Source: CAVQNQ01 sp963714205 (lineage in GTDB: Bacteria; Acidobacteriota; Terriglobia; Bryobacterales; Bryobacteraceae). From it: DNA of 64,000 bases. Position numbers and translations under genes: made by a program. Position 1 is the stretch's first letter; every line of letters begins with the position of its first letter. This document shows positions 53,401 through 62,369 of this stretch, piece by piece. The notes under the pieces were generated by a model, which saw only the letters and a program-made list of their open reading frames with translations, had not been told where the DNA came from and made no database searches. Location of the stretch: positions 2,108,001 to 2,172,000 of the forward strand of contig CAVQNQ010000002.1 of assembly GCA_963714205.1 (NCBI GenBank), in the 5' to 3' direction.

Positions 53401-54007
53401 TGTAGTTGATGAGGTTTTGATTCTGCCCGAGGATGACGTAGGAGCCGCCGGCAGTTGACACGCCCTCCATGTAATACAGGATGTGCTGCGGTTTAGACTG
53501 AATCATCGGGCTTTCTTCGACTGTTTTGGCGTCGGCGATGCCACCGACTACCGCGTCGTCAGTTTCGAGAAGAGGACTGGCCGCGGTCATTTCGGTCTCC
53601 TGGCTGGGCGCGCCAACTTCGAGTTGGATGTCGATGCGCACCGTTCGTCCCGCTTCCAAAATGACGCCGCTGCGGACGAGTTTCTTGAAGCCTTGGGCCT
53701 CCGCGGTGACATCGTAATTGCCCAGGGTCAGGAAGGGGACGTAGTAGTTGCCTTTGGGCGCCGTCACGCCGCGCGTTTCGACTTTCGTCTGGACATTGAT
53801 TGCGCTGACTCGAGCATTGGGAACGGCTGCGCCGCTGGAATCGATGACTGTGCCCACCAAGGTAGCCGTCACATCTTGCGCAAAGGACAATACCGCAAGA
53901 GCTAAGCCAGTCAAAGCCGTCCGCCCTACGATTTGAAACCGGCGTGAAAACGACCTCGCTTGGATCGTGAAACCGTGGGGTTCATTGGGGATGAAGCAGG
54001 AAATCAC
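50465..54007 (-). CDS. TonB-dependent receptor-like protein, Oar type, of the glycan locus
   Basis: 1180 residues. Signal region (GRTALTGLALAVLSFAQ), carboxypeptidase-regulatory domain (about 45-130: ATLVGTVIDSSGAAVPNARV, KGNYYVPFLTLGNYDVTAEA), plug-like part (about 140-260) and a long barrel (SSEERYINKDFIYRSYF, RNRTFFFIGYRLDYDHE) ending LRIEF, the terminal Phe of outer-membrane barrels. The GTG start overlaps the stop of the upstream propeller gene (GTGA), so the two are coupled. Neighbouring glycosidases suggest uptake or binding of oligosaccharides; this is inferred from position. Confidence 0.9.
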   Translation of the reverse strand: MISCFIPNEPHGFTIQARSFSRRFQIVGRTALTGLALAVLSFAQDVTATLVGTVIDSSGAAVPNARVSAINVQTKVETRGVTAPKGNYYVPFLTLGNYDVTAEAQGFKKLVRSGVILEAGRTVRIDIQLEVGAPSQETEMTAASPLLETDDAVVGGIADAKTVEESPMIQSKPQHILYYMEGVSTAGGSYVILGQNQNLINYTVDGANVKQSVRSAIGETSTSVTVPVDSIAEAQVGTTGIPAETGHASGGTYNIVLKSGTNQLHFSSEERYINKDFIYRSYFQQSTAGVANAPFEYHNFDAVIGGPVVIPKVYDGRNRTFFFIGYRLDYDHEANASTVSTVDQGMLNGNFSFGGLGYPIYDPKSITCTLAAGCPTSSGWTATPFAGNQIPQSRFDPVAVKFLSLSPYQLPNMTTRFYSATGPNNNYTGLTHYLSDREGYVLKIDEQISSNDRFFARYAGNMFREPIGRNAVQYRWGLIDSTQYSYGLPEPIDVRSVTLGEYHNFGPTVINELRLAYQRRDDTVHPILNNQGWAGILGIPGVGPQTFPGFVGASGGSSVNWTANPSGTAGSYLRTLNEDFEIIDNVTKVHGTHTFEAGYQGMLVRENDISVAQPSGVYNFTPSGSGLPFTPDTGNTFASFLLGSVTSASFTNLIANYLPRWWSHQAYVQDDWRAARKLTINIGVRYSYETPANTKWGFKSEFNPNMVDPLTGLMGAITHPKGAIYAADWDNFVPRLGLSWNFAPKFVLRGSFSEFTQDVMPQLGQDEYTAQAVVQQPSGNPYPAFYLSQGPGPITYNINSSTGTATFIGTNYSQRNATYIDPNLRNPYTMTWSAGFQWEFKPNQVAEAVYQGSNGVGLVPSSGVASSTTAPNPGNAVNINVLPQSIYGLMNTTLLNAVYANTQSYLDYPQFGTITYYSNYGHSTYNGLTTRVGRRFNGGFGYNFLFTWSKNLAGTAGTGWQFYDWGLTKGPVSTDLKYQFVGQATYDLPYGKGRRHLNRNTTGGYILDLFLGGWTVTTIQSLRTGLPVYFTMAGSPYRYLPGETQPSIVLGQAIQVPHYAVGPNLWPETNQNPWFNINALSYPAAFTGGNAGVGIARAGGSWWPQYSMHKGWIYKEKIKITVRVDTSNLLPKVPYFGSPNTVVNISSPQTFGRFAPATQFGFSGWGDGNPSFQGILRIEF

Positions 54008-55168
54008 TGCTCGCGAATCTCAAAGTAACTGACCGAGAAGCGCTGGTCGGACGTGAACCAACGGTAGTAGCCGCACTCGTCTATATTGCCAACCTGAGCA
54101 TCGTTGTAATAGAGAAAACCTTGCCAAGTGTGAGGCAGGCCGGGCGCATCCGGTAGCGGCAGGATATAGCCAGATTCATTTCTGGAGAGCCGAGGCCGAA
54201 ACATTCGAGGTCCATTCGTGTCATTAGATACGGATTCCAGAGGGCCGGGAAAGTACAGTCCGGGAGCGGACGGAACAGGCTCTTCGCTTGCTGGAATTAG
54301 GTCATCGTAGAATGCAATTCCCTTAGGGTACTGATAGCGGCCGTCGCCGGCCACGCAGGCAGATTGAATCCCTATGGCGGGGTCCCCAAGAGTCGCCGCG
54401 TCCAGCGATTGCCCCAGAATTGCATCCGGGAGAATGACCGTTCCCCCTCCCGTGGAGGCCGTCGGAATCTGGTACCACATCTGCAGATTATTGGTCCCAT
54501 CGGATTGGAAAGCGAGCAGGTCTGTGGTGGGCGCACCCCAGTCGTTATACGTCAGCAGGAATGGAGTCGTGGCCGGTCCGCCGGAGGGTAGTGTGTAGAA
54601 CCATTGCATCTCCTCGGCCACACCCGCTCCACCCTGGCCGGTGACGATGGGGCGTGCTTGATTACCGCCGGGATATGTCACCCACGAAAGAGAGGTCAAT
54701 GTGGGGCCGGTCGCCTCAAAGACGCCGGCGGTCGGGTCGCACTCGTTGGAATGATAGTCCCCTTGGACGGCATAAACGTAAACGTGCCAGACCGAGCCAT
54801 CCCAAATGGGACGCGCATCACCCATATCGCACAAATCCTGCACTCCCGTGTTGGTCAGGACGGGCCTCGGAGCCGTGAAATGCGAATAGCCGTCGGGGGA
54901 TTCTGAAAAGAAGATGGCTTCCCCCTGGTTTATATCGCCTTGTGAAACCAGGTTCGAGGAAAACAGCAGCACGTAAGATCCTCCGGTGCGCGGAGAAGGC
55001 GTAATCACAGAGGGGCTCGTACAGCCAATGGCCTGGGAATGTAAGCACCGGGCCGATGCGCCGCGTTACGACCTCATAGATCCGGCCTCTCGCGGTGAAC
55101 AGAAAACCCTGATCGGCGGTGAGCGCAAAGGATAAAGCAAGACTCGTGACAACTACCAGGGACTTCAT
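54004..55168 (-). CDS. Secreted propeller-like protein, possibly GH43-like (frame broken)
   Basis: A signal peptide in one frame (ATG 55168, MKSLVVVTSLALSFALTADQ) leads to GRIYEVVTRRIGPVLTFPG. The main part (to 54004) follows in another frame: TPSPRTGGSYVLLFSSNLVS, FFSESPDGYSHF, DARPIWDGSVWHVYVYA, YYRWFTSDQRFSVSYFEI. Removing one C from the CCCC run at 55011-55014 restores a protein of about 387 residues. The repeated S-DG/W-G strands resemble five-bladed glycosidase-type propellers, but no catalytic triad could be assigned. Translationally coupled to the TonB receptor: perhaps its surface partner. Confidence 0.6.
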
Positions 55169-55257
55169 GGACAAGCCCAAAGACTGGGTTTATTCTACAC
55201 CCCCTTTCAGCCCCATTGGGAAACCCGGGCGTCACAGCTCTCGAGTGACAGGCCGCT

Positions 55258-55812
55258 TCAGCTCTTCTCCGCCGCCAGCCTTGCCAGCCGGTCTTCCACA
55301 TCCGTTAGCGTTGCCTGCCGGTTGGGATCATTGCCGTTGAGATCGTAGCGCAGCCGGCCCGCCCGGTCATACATCATCACGTCCGGGATTCCTTGCACGC
55401 CAAGTTTCTCGAACGACTGCATGATGTTTTCGTCCATCAGGTAGTTCCGGAAGGTGGCCTTTTGCCGGATCAGGAATTGCCGCGCCCGCTCGATGGCCGC
55501 CTTGTCCTCCCGGTCGTCCACGCTCATCGAAACAAATTCTACGCCCCGGTTCTTGTACCGCTGGTACAGGCTGACCATGTGCGGGAAACGCTCCACGCAA
55601 GGCACGCACCAGGTGGCCCACACATCCACCACCACCACGCGTCCTTTCATCGCGTGAAGTTGCCGCTGCCATTGTCCGAACCCAATAGGTTCCAGGCGCA
55701 CCGCCGGAGCACATCCGGCTAGAACAACGACCGCCAGGAGGGCCGACCCCATGCCCCATGCTGACCACCGGTCCAGAATCAATTCGATCTCCGCGTGTAC
55801 TCGACGGTGCAT
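55258..55812 (-). CDS. TlpA-like thioredoxin-fold lipoprotein
   Basis: 184 residues. Hydrophobic LLAVVVLAGC with a lipobox, then a thioredoxin fold with active site WATWCVPCVERFP and a cis-proline region QGIPDVMMYD. It is expected to be anchored on the outer side of the inner or outer membrane and to reduce disulphides, as TlpA/ResA do. ATG 55752 is an alternative start that removes the 34-bp overlap with the preceding redoxin gene. Two redoxins in tandem next to secreted enzymes suggest oxidative folding or repair of exported proteins. Confidence 0.82.
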   Translation of the reverse strand: MHRRVHAEIELILDRWSAWGMGSALLAVVVLAGCAPAVRLEPIGFGQWQRQLHAMKGRVVVVDVWATWCVPCVERFPHMVSLYQRYKNRGVEFVSMSVDDREDKAAIERARQFLIRQKATFRNYLMDENIMQSFEKLGVQGIPDVMMYDRAGRLRYDLNGNDPNRQATLTDVEDRLARLAAEKS

Positions 55813-56405
55813 CCCTGCGCGCGAGTCTCGGCCACCGGCACGGGCGATCCGCTCAGCACGGCATGGATGGCGTCCCGCACGTAGAAATCCTTGGGTTCGC
55901 CATTCACGTAGCGCGGCCCGTTGCCCTCCATAACCGCGGGGGAGTCGGTCAGCAGACCGTTATACACGATCTGGCGTTGCTTGTTGAGCACGAAGTATTC
56001 CGGCGTGTGCGTGGCGCCGAGCTTCCGTCCGAGCTCCTGGCTCTGATCGTGCAGATAGATGAAGTTATAGCCCTCATGGGCGGCCCGCTCCTTCATAGCC
56101 GGAAGCTCGTCCTCGGGCCGCAGATTCACGCCAATTGCGATGAATCGAACACTTTTGCCCTTGAATTCGTTCACCGTCTGGATCAGGTCGCGTTCTCCAC
56201 CGCGCACCCACGGGCAGTGGTTGGCCAGGAAGACCAATACCAGTGCGTCCTCCTTGAAATCGGACATGGAATACGACTTGCCGTCCGTGGCCGGGAGATT
56301 GCTGAAATCCGGGGCGTTCATGCCGATGGAAATCACGGAGTTATACTTGCCCGCCACAAGCAAGCCGGCTGCGAGCGTAAGCATCCCGAGTAACTGAGGC
56401 TTCAT
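55779..56405 (-). CDS. AhpC/TSA-type redoxin, exported, single-cysteine
   Basis: 208 residues with an N-terminal signal or anchor (LLGMLTLAAGLLVAG). Redoxin fold: GMNAPDFSNLPATDGKSYSM, then VLVFLANHCPWVRGGERDLI, where the usual CxxC is replaced by CPWV, a form seen in peroxiredoxin-like exported proteins; the other conserved piece is LGATHTPEYFVLNKQRQIVY. One further Cys (QGCTVEY) is near the end. First of the redoxin pair. Confidence 0.8.
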   Translation of the reverse strand: MKPQLLGMLTLAAGLLVAGKYNSVISIGMNAPDFSNLPATDGKSYSMSDFKEDALVLVFLANHCPWVRGGERDLIQTVNEFKGKSVRFIAIGVNLRPEDELPAMKERAAHEGYNFIYLHDQSQELGRKLGATHTPEYFVLNKQRQIVYNGLLTDSPAVMEGNGPRYVNGEPKDFYVRDAIHAVLSGSPVPVAETRAQGCTVEYTRRSN

Positions 56406-56643
56406 ACGTCAGACTCCTTATGGGCGCGGCCACCCTCGGACCGCGCGCGCGAGGCAGCGTTTTCTATTGAAGGTAGGCGCGGCCAATATCGTTCGGGTTA
56501 CAGGGCGCAACCGGAACATTGCTGACGGTCCACGGTGCGCGGAGCTGAACTGGATAGTTTCCTCGCGAGAACGGTACCGAAACCCGCAATTTCCGCAGTG
56601 CTCGAGTCCGGACACCGTCGCTGGTGACCCCGGCTCGCGGGTC

Positions 56644-58410
56644 TTAACGGTACCGGTACAACGTCACGCGCTGAATTGCGCGTTCGCCCCACGAAAGGCG
56701 CACGACGTTGTCGGAGGAATCGTCGCCCCCGAGCAATTGCAGCGGCACCCACTTGCCGCTCTTGTCGAACCGGCCCGCTTCCTGCGAGGCCAAACCGCCA
56801 ATCGGCGGCCCCGGCGTGTCCGGCGTGAAAGTGATCATCAAATTATTGCCCGCGACCAGGTACTCGTCCGGACCGAGCACCATGAAAAGCCCGTAACCCA
56901 TCGTGTCGGGAACGGGAGCCTGCGCGCCGCGACCGCGTGGCAACCCCACGTTCAAAATGTAGGCACCCATTTTCACGTGTTCTTCCGGTCTCTGCTTATC
57001 CAACGCGACCCCCGCAATCGTGCCGCTGCTCTGATGCTCCAGGATCTGCGGAGCGACCTGCGACAAGGTCAAGAACGCCTGTGAAAGCGCCTTCGCTTCG
57101 TATTCGGGAGGTATCGGCGGGAGCGGCGCGGGAGAGGTGGGCCCGCCAAACCCCACTAGACGCGCCGGCGAATCCATGCCAGCCGGAGTATGCCATGCCG
57201 GCGAATTGATGCCTGTCTTTGTGAACCAATCCAGCAAGCCGTCGTTTCCCATCCCGGAATAACCGATCGCTCGTTCCTGACCGATGGCAAAGAAGGCGTG
57301 CGCGGCGCCAATTTCGCCGTCCGACGCTTCGACGGTGAAAAACGGAATGCCGGAGCGCGTGTACCGCTTGGTCAACTCGACTATGTGGTCCGCAGCGCCC
57401 TGGCGCCCCATGTAAGCATCGGGTGTGTACGTGTCCACCGCCGGAGCGCCCGCTTTCCATATATCGTGCACGTGGTCTATCGCTTCGCCGCGCGGGCTTC
57501 TCCCCCAGCCTGTAGTGCCCCAGACATTCACGAACATCGGGAGCGGGTATTCCTTCTTGCCGGCCTCGGCGACGCGATTGATATAGCGCGCATAGTTCCA
57601 GGCCATGAAGATTTCGTCCCCCTGCGGACCTTTGCCGAATACCTCTTCCCACGTTCCCGAGGTTTTGGAGCCGGCCGCATCCCAGACTTCGCGGAGCTCC
57701 GGATGCAAATCGGCTTTGTGCTTCTGGAGGTAGCCCATAAGCTCGGCAGGGACGGGCGCCTCATAAACTTTATTGGCCAGCGGAGAGAAGTCCCGCGAGT
57801 CGTGGTTCATACCGATTTCGTTCTCCACTTGAACCATGATCACGCGGTGCGTGCTATCCACTTCGCGGATATGGCGCATCAGCGCCGTGAAGGCGCGGGC
57901 ATCCGCCTCCGAGTTGTTCGCGCTAAAGGCGGATAGGCTGGCGATGCCTTTGCCGTCCTTGCCTTCTGCGCGCGGGAAGTGATCCTGGTCGGCCTTCACC
58001 CACGCGGGTGCGAAGTCCGAGTCGCCGTTCTTCCAGCTTCCGAACCATACCAGCACGATGCGCTGGTCGATTTTCCGGGCTTCCTCGATCAGCGCGTCCA
58101 CGATGTGAAAGTCGTACTTGCCTTTCTGGGGTTCGATCCAGCTCCAGCCGATGGCAACGTCGCCGGTGTTCTGGTGTGTGGTGGCCATCACCGATAACAT
58201 GTACCGCAGGTACTCGAGGTTGGAAGCTCCGCTGGTTGGCGGTTCCGCGCCAAGAATGAGGAAAGGTTTCCCGTCGACGATCAACTGGGTGGCCAAGCCG
58301 CGCGTCTCCAAATGGGGAATGGCCGGATCCGCGGGTCTGGTCTGCGCATACGCCGCGGAGAATGCCAGTGCGCACACCACGGCGATGCCGGCTCGAATCG
58401 AAAGTATCAT
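56644..58410 (-). CDS. GH35-like (DUF5597-type) secreted beta-galactosidase-family protein, copy A
   Basis: 588 residues: signal peptide (AGIAVVCALAFSAAYAQ), a TIM-barrel of the GH35/GH42-like type (ATQLIVDGKPFLILGAEPPT, VAIGWSWIEPQKGKYDFHIV, RVIMVQVENEIGM with the acid/base Glu, and FFTVEASDG as candidate nucleophile) and a C-terminal beta domain ending RVTLYRYR. ATG 58410 follows AGGAGC. It removes a beta-linked sugar from an oligosaccharide outside the cytoplasm; the sugar is unknown. Divergent from its paralogue across 269 bp. Confidence 0.85.
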   Translation of the reverse strand: MILSIRAGIAVVCALAFSAAYAQTRPADPAIPHLETRGLATQLIVDGKPFLILGAEPPTSGASNLEYLRYMLSVMATTHQNTGDVAIGWSWIEPQKGKYDFHIVDALIEEARKIDQRIVLVWFGSWKNGDSDFAPAWVKADQDHFPRAEGKDGKGIASLSAFSANNSEADARAFTALMRHIREVDSTHRVIMVQVENEIGMNHDSRDFSPLANKVYEAPVPAELMGYLQKHKADLHPELREVWDAAGSKTSGTWEEVFGKGPQGDEIFMAWNYARYINRVAEAGKKEYPLPMFVNVWGTTGWGRSPRGEAIDHVHDIWKAGAPAVDTYTPDAYMGRQGAADHIVELTKRYTRSGIPFFTVEASDGEIGAAHAFFAIGQERAIGYSGMGNDGLLDWFTKTGINSPAWHTPAGMDSPARLVGFGGPTSPAPLPPIPPEYEAKALSQAFLTLSQVAPQILEHQSSGTIAGVALDKQRPEEHVKMGAYILNVGLPRGRGAQAPVPDTMGYGLFMVLGPDEYLVAGNNLMITFTPDTPGPPIGGLASQEAGRFDKSGKWVPLQLLGGDDSSDNVVRLSWGERAIQRVTLYRYR

Positions 58411-58499
58411 GACGTTGCTCCTCTTACCATCCCGGCTGGGCATAACGCCCGCCGAAGCGTCACGCAAGCCCGGCCGGGCCGTAACGCCGGACGAACTAC

Positions 58500-58529
58500 C
58501 GTAGCCAGGATTTCCGTAGCCAGGATTTC
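58500..58529. repeat. 15-bp tandem direct repeat
   Basis: CGTAGCCAGGATTTC occurs twice in a row in the promoter region between the two GH35-like genes. Could be a regulator site shared by both genes, or just a replication-slippage duplication. Confidence 0.6.
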
Positions 58530-58679
58530 TGTGTTGCCGCGCTGGTCCGGCGTCGATTATACACCCTGACCGCCGCCGTGCGCTTGGAGCAGGCGGCGAA
58601 AATGCGAGATGGGTAAGCGTAAGCGGCTGGGTGTACACTGAACAGGATCTCGGAGTCCAAAACATGCGAAGGAGATGGT

Positions 58680-60434
58680 ATGAAGCTTCGAGTCTTGTTT
58701 TGCGCCACTTTCGCGTTCTCTCTCGCATGCGCTGCGAGTCAGGGCCAAACCAGTCCGGTTTCATCAATTACCGCTTCAGATATCCCTCACCTGCGGAAGC
58801 AGGGCACGGCCACCCAGCTGATCGTGGACGGCCAGCCGTTTCTGGCGCTGGCAGGGGAACTGAGCAACAGCAGTCCCTCGAGCGTCGAGTACACGAAGCC
58901 GATTTGGCCGATGCTCGCGGCGGCAAAACTTAACACGGTCCTTGCGGGCGTTTATTGGTCCCAGGTCGAACCTCAGGAAGGGAAGTTCGACTTCAGCGTA
59001 CCGGACGGCCTGATCTGGGAAGCCAGGAGCCACAACCTGCGTCTCGTGCTTCTATGGTTCGCCAGTTGGAAGAACGGTCTGTCCGGCTACCCGCCTGACT
59101 GGGTGAAGAGGGACTTCCAGCGTTTCCCGCGCGCCCAGATAGTAGGGGGCACGTGGCCCGTGTTCGGATTCGGGCAGCCGCCCGTCCAGATCACAGGGAG
59201 CAGGAGCATCGAACTGCTCAGCCCCTTCGCCGAAGCGACGCGGGACGCCGATGCTCGCGCTTTTGCCGCCTTGATGCGGCACATCAAGGAAGTGGACGGC
59301 CGCGAGCACACGGTCATCGCAATCCAGGTGGAGAACGAGGTCGGAATGCAGGGGGACACCCGGGACCGGTCGCCCGCGGCCCATAAGGCTTTCGACGGAC
59401 CGGTGCCGAAGGAACTGATGGACTACCTTCAGAAGCACAAGGATGCCCTGATTCCGGAGCTTGGCAAGGTGTGGGAAGCGGCCGGTTTCAAGACGTCCGG
59501 AACCTGGGAAGAGGTGTTCGGCAAGGGCAGGCCCACGGATGAGATCTTCATGGCCTGGTACTTTGCGCGCTACGTCGGCCGGGTGGTCGACGCGGGCAAA
59601 GCCGAATACCCGATACCGATGTTCACGAACTGCCCGCAGTCCGGATTTGGCAGGGCGCCCAGAGGCGGGCAGAGCGGCGGCCCTATGCCCGACGCGATGG
59701 ACGTCTGGAGAGCTGGGGCACCGCGAATCGATCTATTTGGGCCCGACACCTACGGCTTCGACTTCCTCGTAGCAAGCGCACGGTACACCCAATCCGGGAA
59801 CCCGCTTTTCGTACCCGAGACGTCCACCGGGCTGGAAGGCGCGGCCCGAGCACTCTACGCCTTCGGACGCCATGACGCTATCGGCTTTTCACCTTTTGGT
59901 GTCGACGGGTCTTTCTGGCCATCCAGGGTGCCCGACAGCGATTTTCAAATCGGCTACGACATACTCACGCAATTGACGCCCCTGATTTTGGAACACCAAG
60001 GCAAAGGCACAATGTCCGCCGTCCTGTTGGAACCGAAGGATCCGCCGAAGCAGATCCGATTGGGGAATTACACGCTGCAAACCGCGTTCTTGAGCGGCCC
60101 GGCAGGAACGCGTGGGCCGGCAGCGGAAATCCCAACGCTAGGAGGAGCAATTTTCATTACGACGGGGCCTGACGAGTACATCGCGGCTGGCTTCGGCGTG
60201 ACCGTCGCCTTTTCTCCCAACACACCAGGACCCCCACTCGCCGGACTGGCGACCGTGGAGGAAGGCAACTTTGTGAGCGGCCGCTGGGTTCCCGGGCGCT
60301 GGCTGGCCGGCGACGAAGCCGCGGAGGGGGATTGCGTGGTGCTACTTTGGCCGCCGAAGGGTGTGGTGCCCATACCCCAATTACGCCCTAGCGCGGAGCG
60401 CATTCAGCGGGTGACGCTCTACCGCTACCAATGA
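58680..60434 (+). CDS. GH35-like (DUF5597-type) secreted beta-galactosidase-family protein, copy B
   Basis: 584 residues. Signal peptide (FCATFAFSLACAASQGQ), then the same fold as copy A: ATQLIVDGQPFLALAGELSN, LAGVYWSQVEPQEGKFDFSV, VIAIQVENEVGM (acid/base Glu) and FVPETSTG as the presumed nucleophile region; end IQRVTLYRYQ. Both copies keep KTSGTWEEVFGKG and GPDEYIAAG/GPDEYLVAG. Copy B has the more canonical GELSN start of GH35 proteins, so its specificity may differ. Ribosome site GAAGGAGAT before ATG 58680. Confidence 0.87.
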   Translation: MKLRVLFCATFAFSLACAASQGQTSPVSSITASDIPHLRKQGTATQLIVDGQPFLALAGELSNSSPSSVEYTKPIWPMLAAAKLNTVLAGVYWSQVEPQEGKFDFSVPDGLIWEARSHNLRLVLLWFASWKNGLSGYPPDWVKRDFQRFPRAQIVGGTWPVFGFGQPPVQITGSRSIELLSPFAEATRDADARAFAALMRHIKEVDGREHTVIAIQVENEVGMQGDTRDRSPAAHKAFDGPVPKELMDYLQKHKDALIPELGKVWEAAGFKTSGTWEEVFGKGRPTDEIFMAWYFARYVGRVVDAGKAEYPIPMFTNCPQSGFGRAPRGGQSGGPMPDAMDVWRAGAPRIDLFGPDTYGFDFLVASARYTQSGNPLFVPETSTGLEGAARALYAFGRHDAIGFSPFGVDGSFWPSRVPDSDFQIGYDILTQLTPLILEHQGKGTMSAVLLEPKDPPKQIRLGNYTLQTAFLSGPAGTRGPAAEIPTLGGAIFITTGPDEYIAAGFGVTVAFSPNTPGPPLAGLATVEEGNFVSGRWVPGRWLAGDEAAEGDCVVLLWPPKGVVPIPQLRPSAERIQRVTLYRYQ

Positions 60435-60484
60435 GCTCGGTTAGGCAGAGCCTGTAGGTCTGACAGGTAAGCGACCTTGCTGCG

Positions 60485-62161
60485 TTATTTCTTTGCGGCT
60501 TGGGGAGTGTGTCCGCCCCCGGCAGACTGGCTGGTCACTTCGAACTTCATCGGGACGGAAATGTCCCAACCAGCCCGCGTTAACTGATCGACGCTCCTGA
60601 CCAAGGTTCCGTTCAGCTTGACGTTCTTGAACAAGATCGGTCCCACGTTCGTCCCGGAAATCTTGGCGGGCCGGCTCGGCGTATAGAATGTGCAATTCTC
60701 GAAGACGAAGTTCGTCAAGGGCGAATCTCCGCCGTCGATGTAGATCTGCCCGCCGTCATGCTCCCACGTACAGTTGATAAAGTGGAAGTCGTCCAAAGGC
60801 TGCTTGCTGCTCGCATTGCTGGGATATCCCCGCCCTGTAAAGTACGCGGGCGTGAATTGAATCCAAATGGCGAACTTATTCTGGGTCGATATGAAATTCA
60901 CGTCTTCGAAACGCACGTGTCGGGCCGCCGGAATAGAGCCGTACCCGAGGACTAATCCCGAAGTGTAGCCGTAGTCGACGAATCCCTTCACCACGACGTC
61001 CTCCAGGCCGGCGCCCGCGCCGCCATAGAAGGCAAAGGCATCGTCCATGGTCATGGCGAATCCGTTTTCAATCAAGATATGCTTGCTGCCGCCGGTCAGG
61101 TCGTACGCATCGTCGTGGTACTGCTGCTTGCGGCTGATGAGCTTGATGTTCCTGCTCGTGAAACCATCGGTGTTGCTGACGGTGACGGTCCAATAGGCGG
61201 ACCGGAGGAGGAACAGATCCTGGAAGGTGACGTTCTTGCAGTTGTTGACCACATAGCCCTTGACGCCGGATCCGTGAGGGTCGTTCACCAATCCCTCCGG
61301 CGTTCTTGCGCGCCCATCCCCCGTGTCGGGTTGCATATCGTGCCACAACCACGGATAGCCCTGTGCGTCGATGGTGCCCCGGCCCATCAGACTGGCATTC
61401 TCCACGTTGTTAAAGAAGAACAGCGCTCGCTGCACCCTTCCCCCGCGGCCCCCGCCTCCCCCTGCCGCGGGCGGCAAAACGTAGTCCGCATTCTTAGTAG
61501 AACCCTTAATCACGGCTCCAGCCTCGACGTAGAACTTGACGTTGCTCTTCATCTCCACCAAGCCCGTCAGGTAAGCGCCACCCTTCGGGAAGAACAGCAC
61601 GCCGCCGCCGGGCTTGGCCGACACGTCGCTAATGGCCTGATTGATTTTCGCGGTCTCAACGGCCTTACCGGTATTGTCAATTTTGTAGTCCATGATGTTG
61701 ACCACGTTCGGATCGCCAAGCTTAGGAGCATTCGCCTCAGGCGCATCGGCAAACAGCATCAATCCCGTGCTTGAGAAGAGCGGCTCTTCATTGATGAAGA
61801 CGACCAAATAACGCGGCCGATCGAGATCGAAGCTGACCGTATTGCCCTTGATCTGCGGCTGGATGTTGTAAGCGAGCGGCCGGATGTAGCAGGTGCGCAC
61901 ATCCCTCTCGCTGATGAGCGAGGTAATCGTGACATGGACCTTTCCGGTCATGCTGAAACTGGCGTAGTCCATCCAATTGAATTGGTTGTACGTCGGGTAG
62001 CGATATGCAAACACGGGCTGGCTGTCCACGGTCACCTTGTAGGCCAAGCTTGGCGATGCTCCCGGATATGGAGGCGTGGGGACGGCCGTGGCGAAGCTTG
62101 CCGCCGGCCAAAACATCGCCAGCACTACAATCGAGACCGCTAATATTCTAAGCGCCATCAT
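60485..62161 (-). CDS. Secreted parallel-beta-helix protein, GH28-like
   Basis: 558 residues: signal peptide (LAVSIVVLAMFWPAASFA), an N-terminal beta domain (GNTVSFDLDRPRYLVVFINE), then a right-handed parallel beta-helix with GH28/pectate-lyase features: GVLFFPKGGAYLTGLVEMKS, MGRGTIDAQGYPW, DLFLLRSAYWTVTVSNTDGF, FAMTMDDAFAFYGG with the DD pair at the position of polygalacturonase catalytic Asps. Likely hydrolyses or binds an acidic glycan such as pectin. ATG 62161 follows AGAAGGTG. Converges with copy B of the GH35-like pair. Confidence 0.82.
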   Translation of the reverse strand: MMALRILAVSIVVLAMFWPAASFATAVPTPPYPGASPSLAYKVTVDSQPVFAYRYPTYNQFNWMDYASFSMTGKVHVTITSLISERDVRTCYIRPLAYNIQPQIKGNTVSFDLDRPRYLVVFINEEPLFSSTGLMLFADAPEANAPKLGDPNVVNIMDYKIDNTGKAVETAKINQAISDVSAKPGGGVLFFPKGGAYLTGLVEMKSNVKFYVEAGAVIKGSTKNADYVLPPAAGGGGGRGGRVQRALFFFNNVENASLMGRGTIDAQGYPWLWHDMQPDTGDGRARTPEGLVNDPHGSGVKGYVVNNCKNVTFQDLFLLRSAYWTVTVSNTDGFTSRNIKLISRKQQYHDDAYDLTGGSKHILIENGFAMTMDDAFAFYGGAGAGLEDVVVKGFVDYGYTSGLVLGYGSIPAARHVRFEDVNFISTQNKFAIWIQFTPAYFTGRGYPSNASSKQPLDDFHFINCTWEHDGGQIYIDGGDSPLTNFVFENCTFYTPSRPAKISGTNVGPILFKNVKLNGTLVRSVDQLTRAGWDISVPMKFEVTSQSAGGGHTPQAAKK

Positions 62162-62369
62162 GTTCACCTTCTGCAGCCGGGATTTGCAATTCGCTCGCGG
62201 AACCCTTTCGATTTTGGGCTTCCAAGTCCCATTCAGTATAAACCTAAACCTAACCGGCATCTTTGTGATCGGGTAACTGTGGCAACTGGCTTCGGAAAAC
62301 TCCTCCATCGTTTTCTCTCTTGGGAAAGGTCTCCAGAGACCCGTTGCTCTGGTTGCCGCAGTTCGCCTG

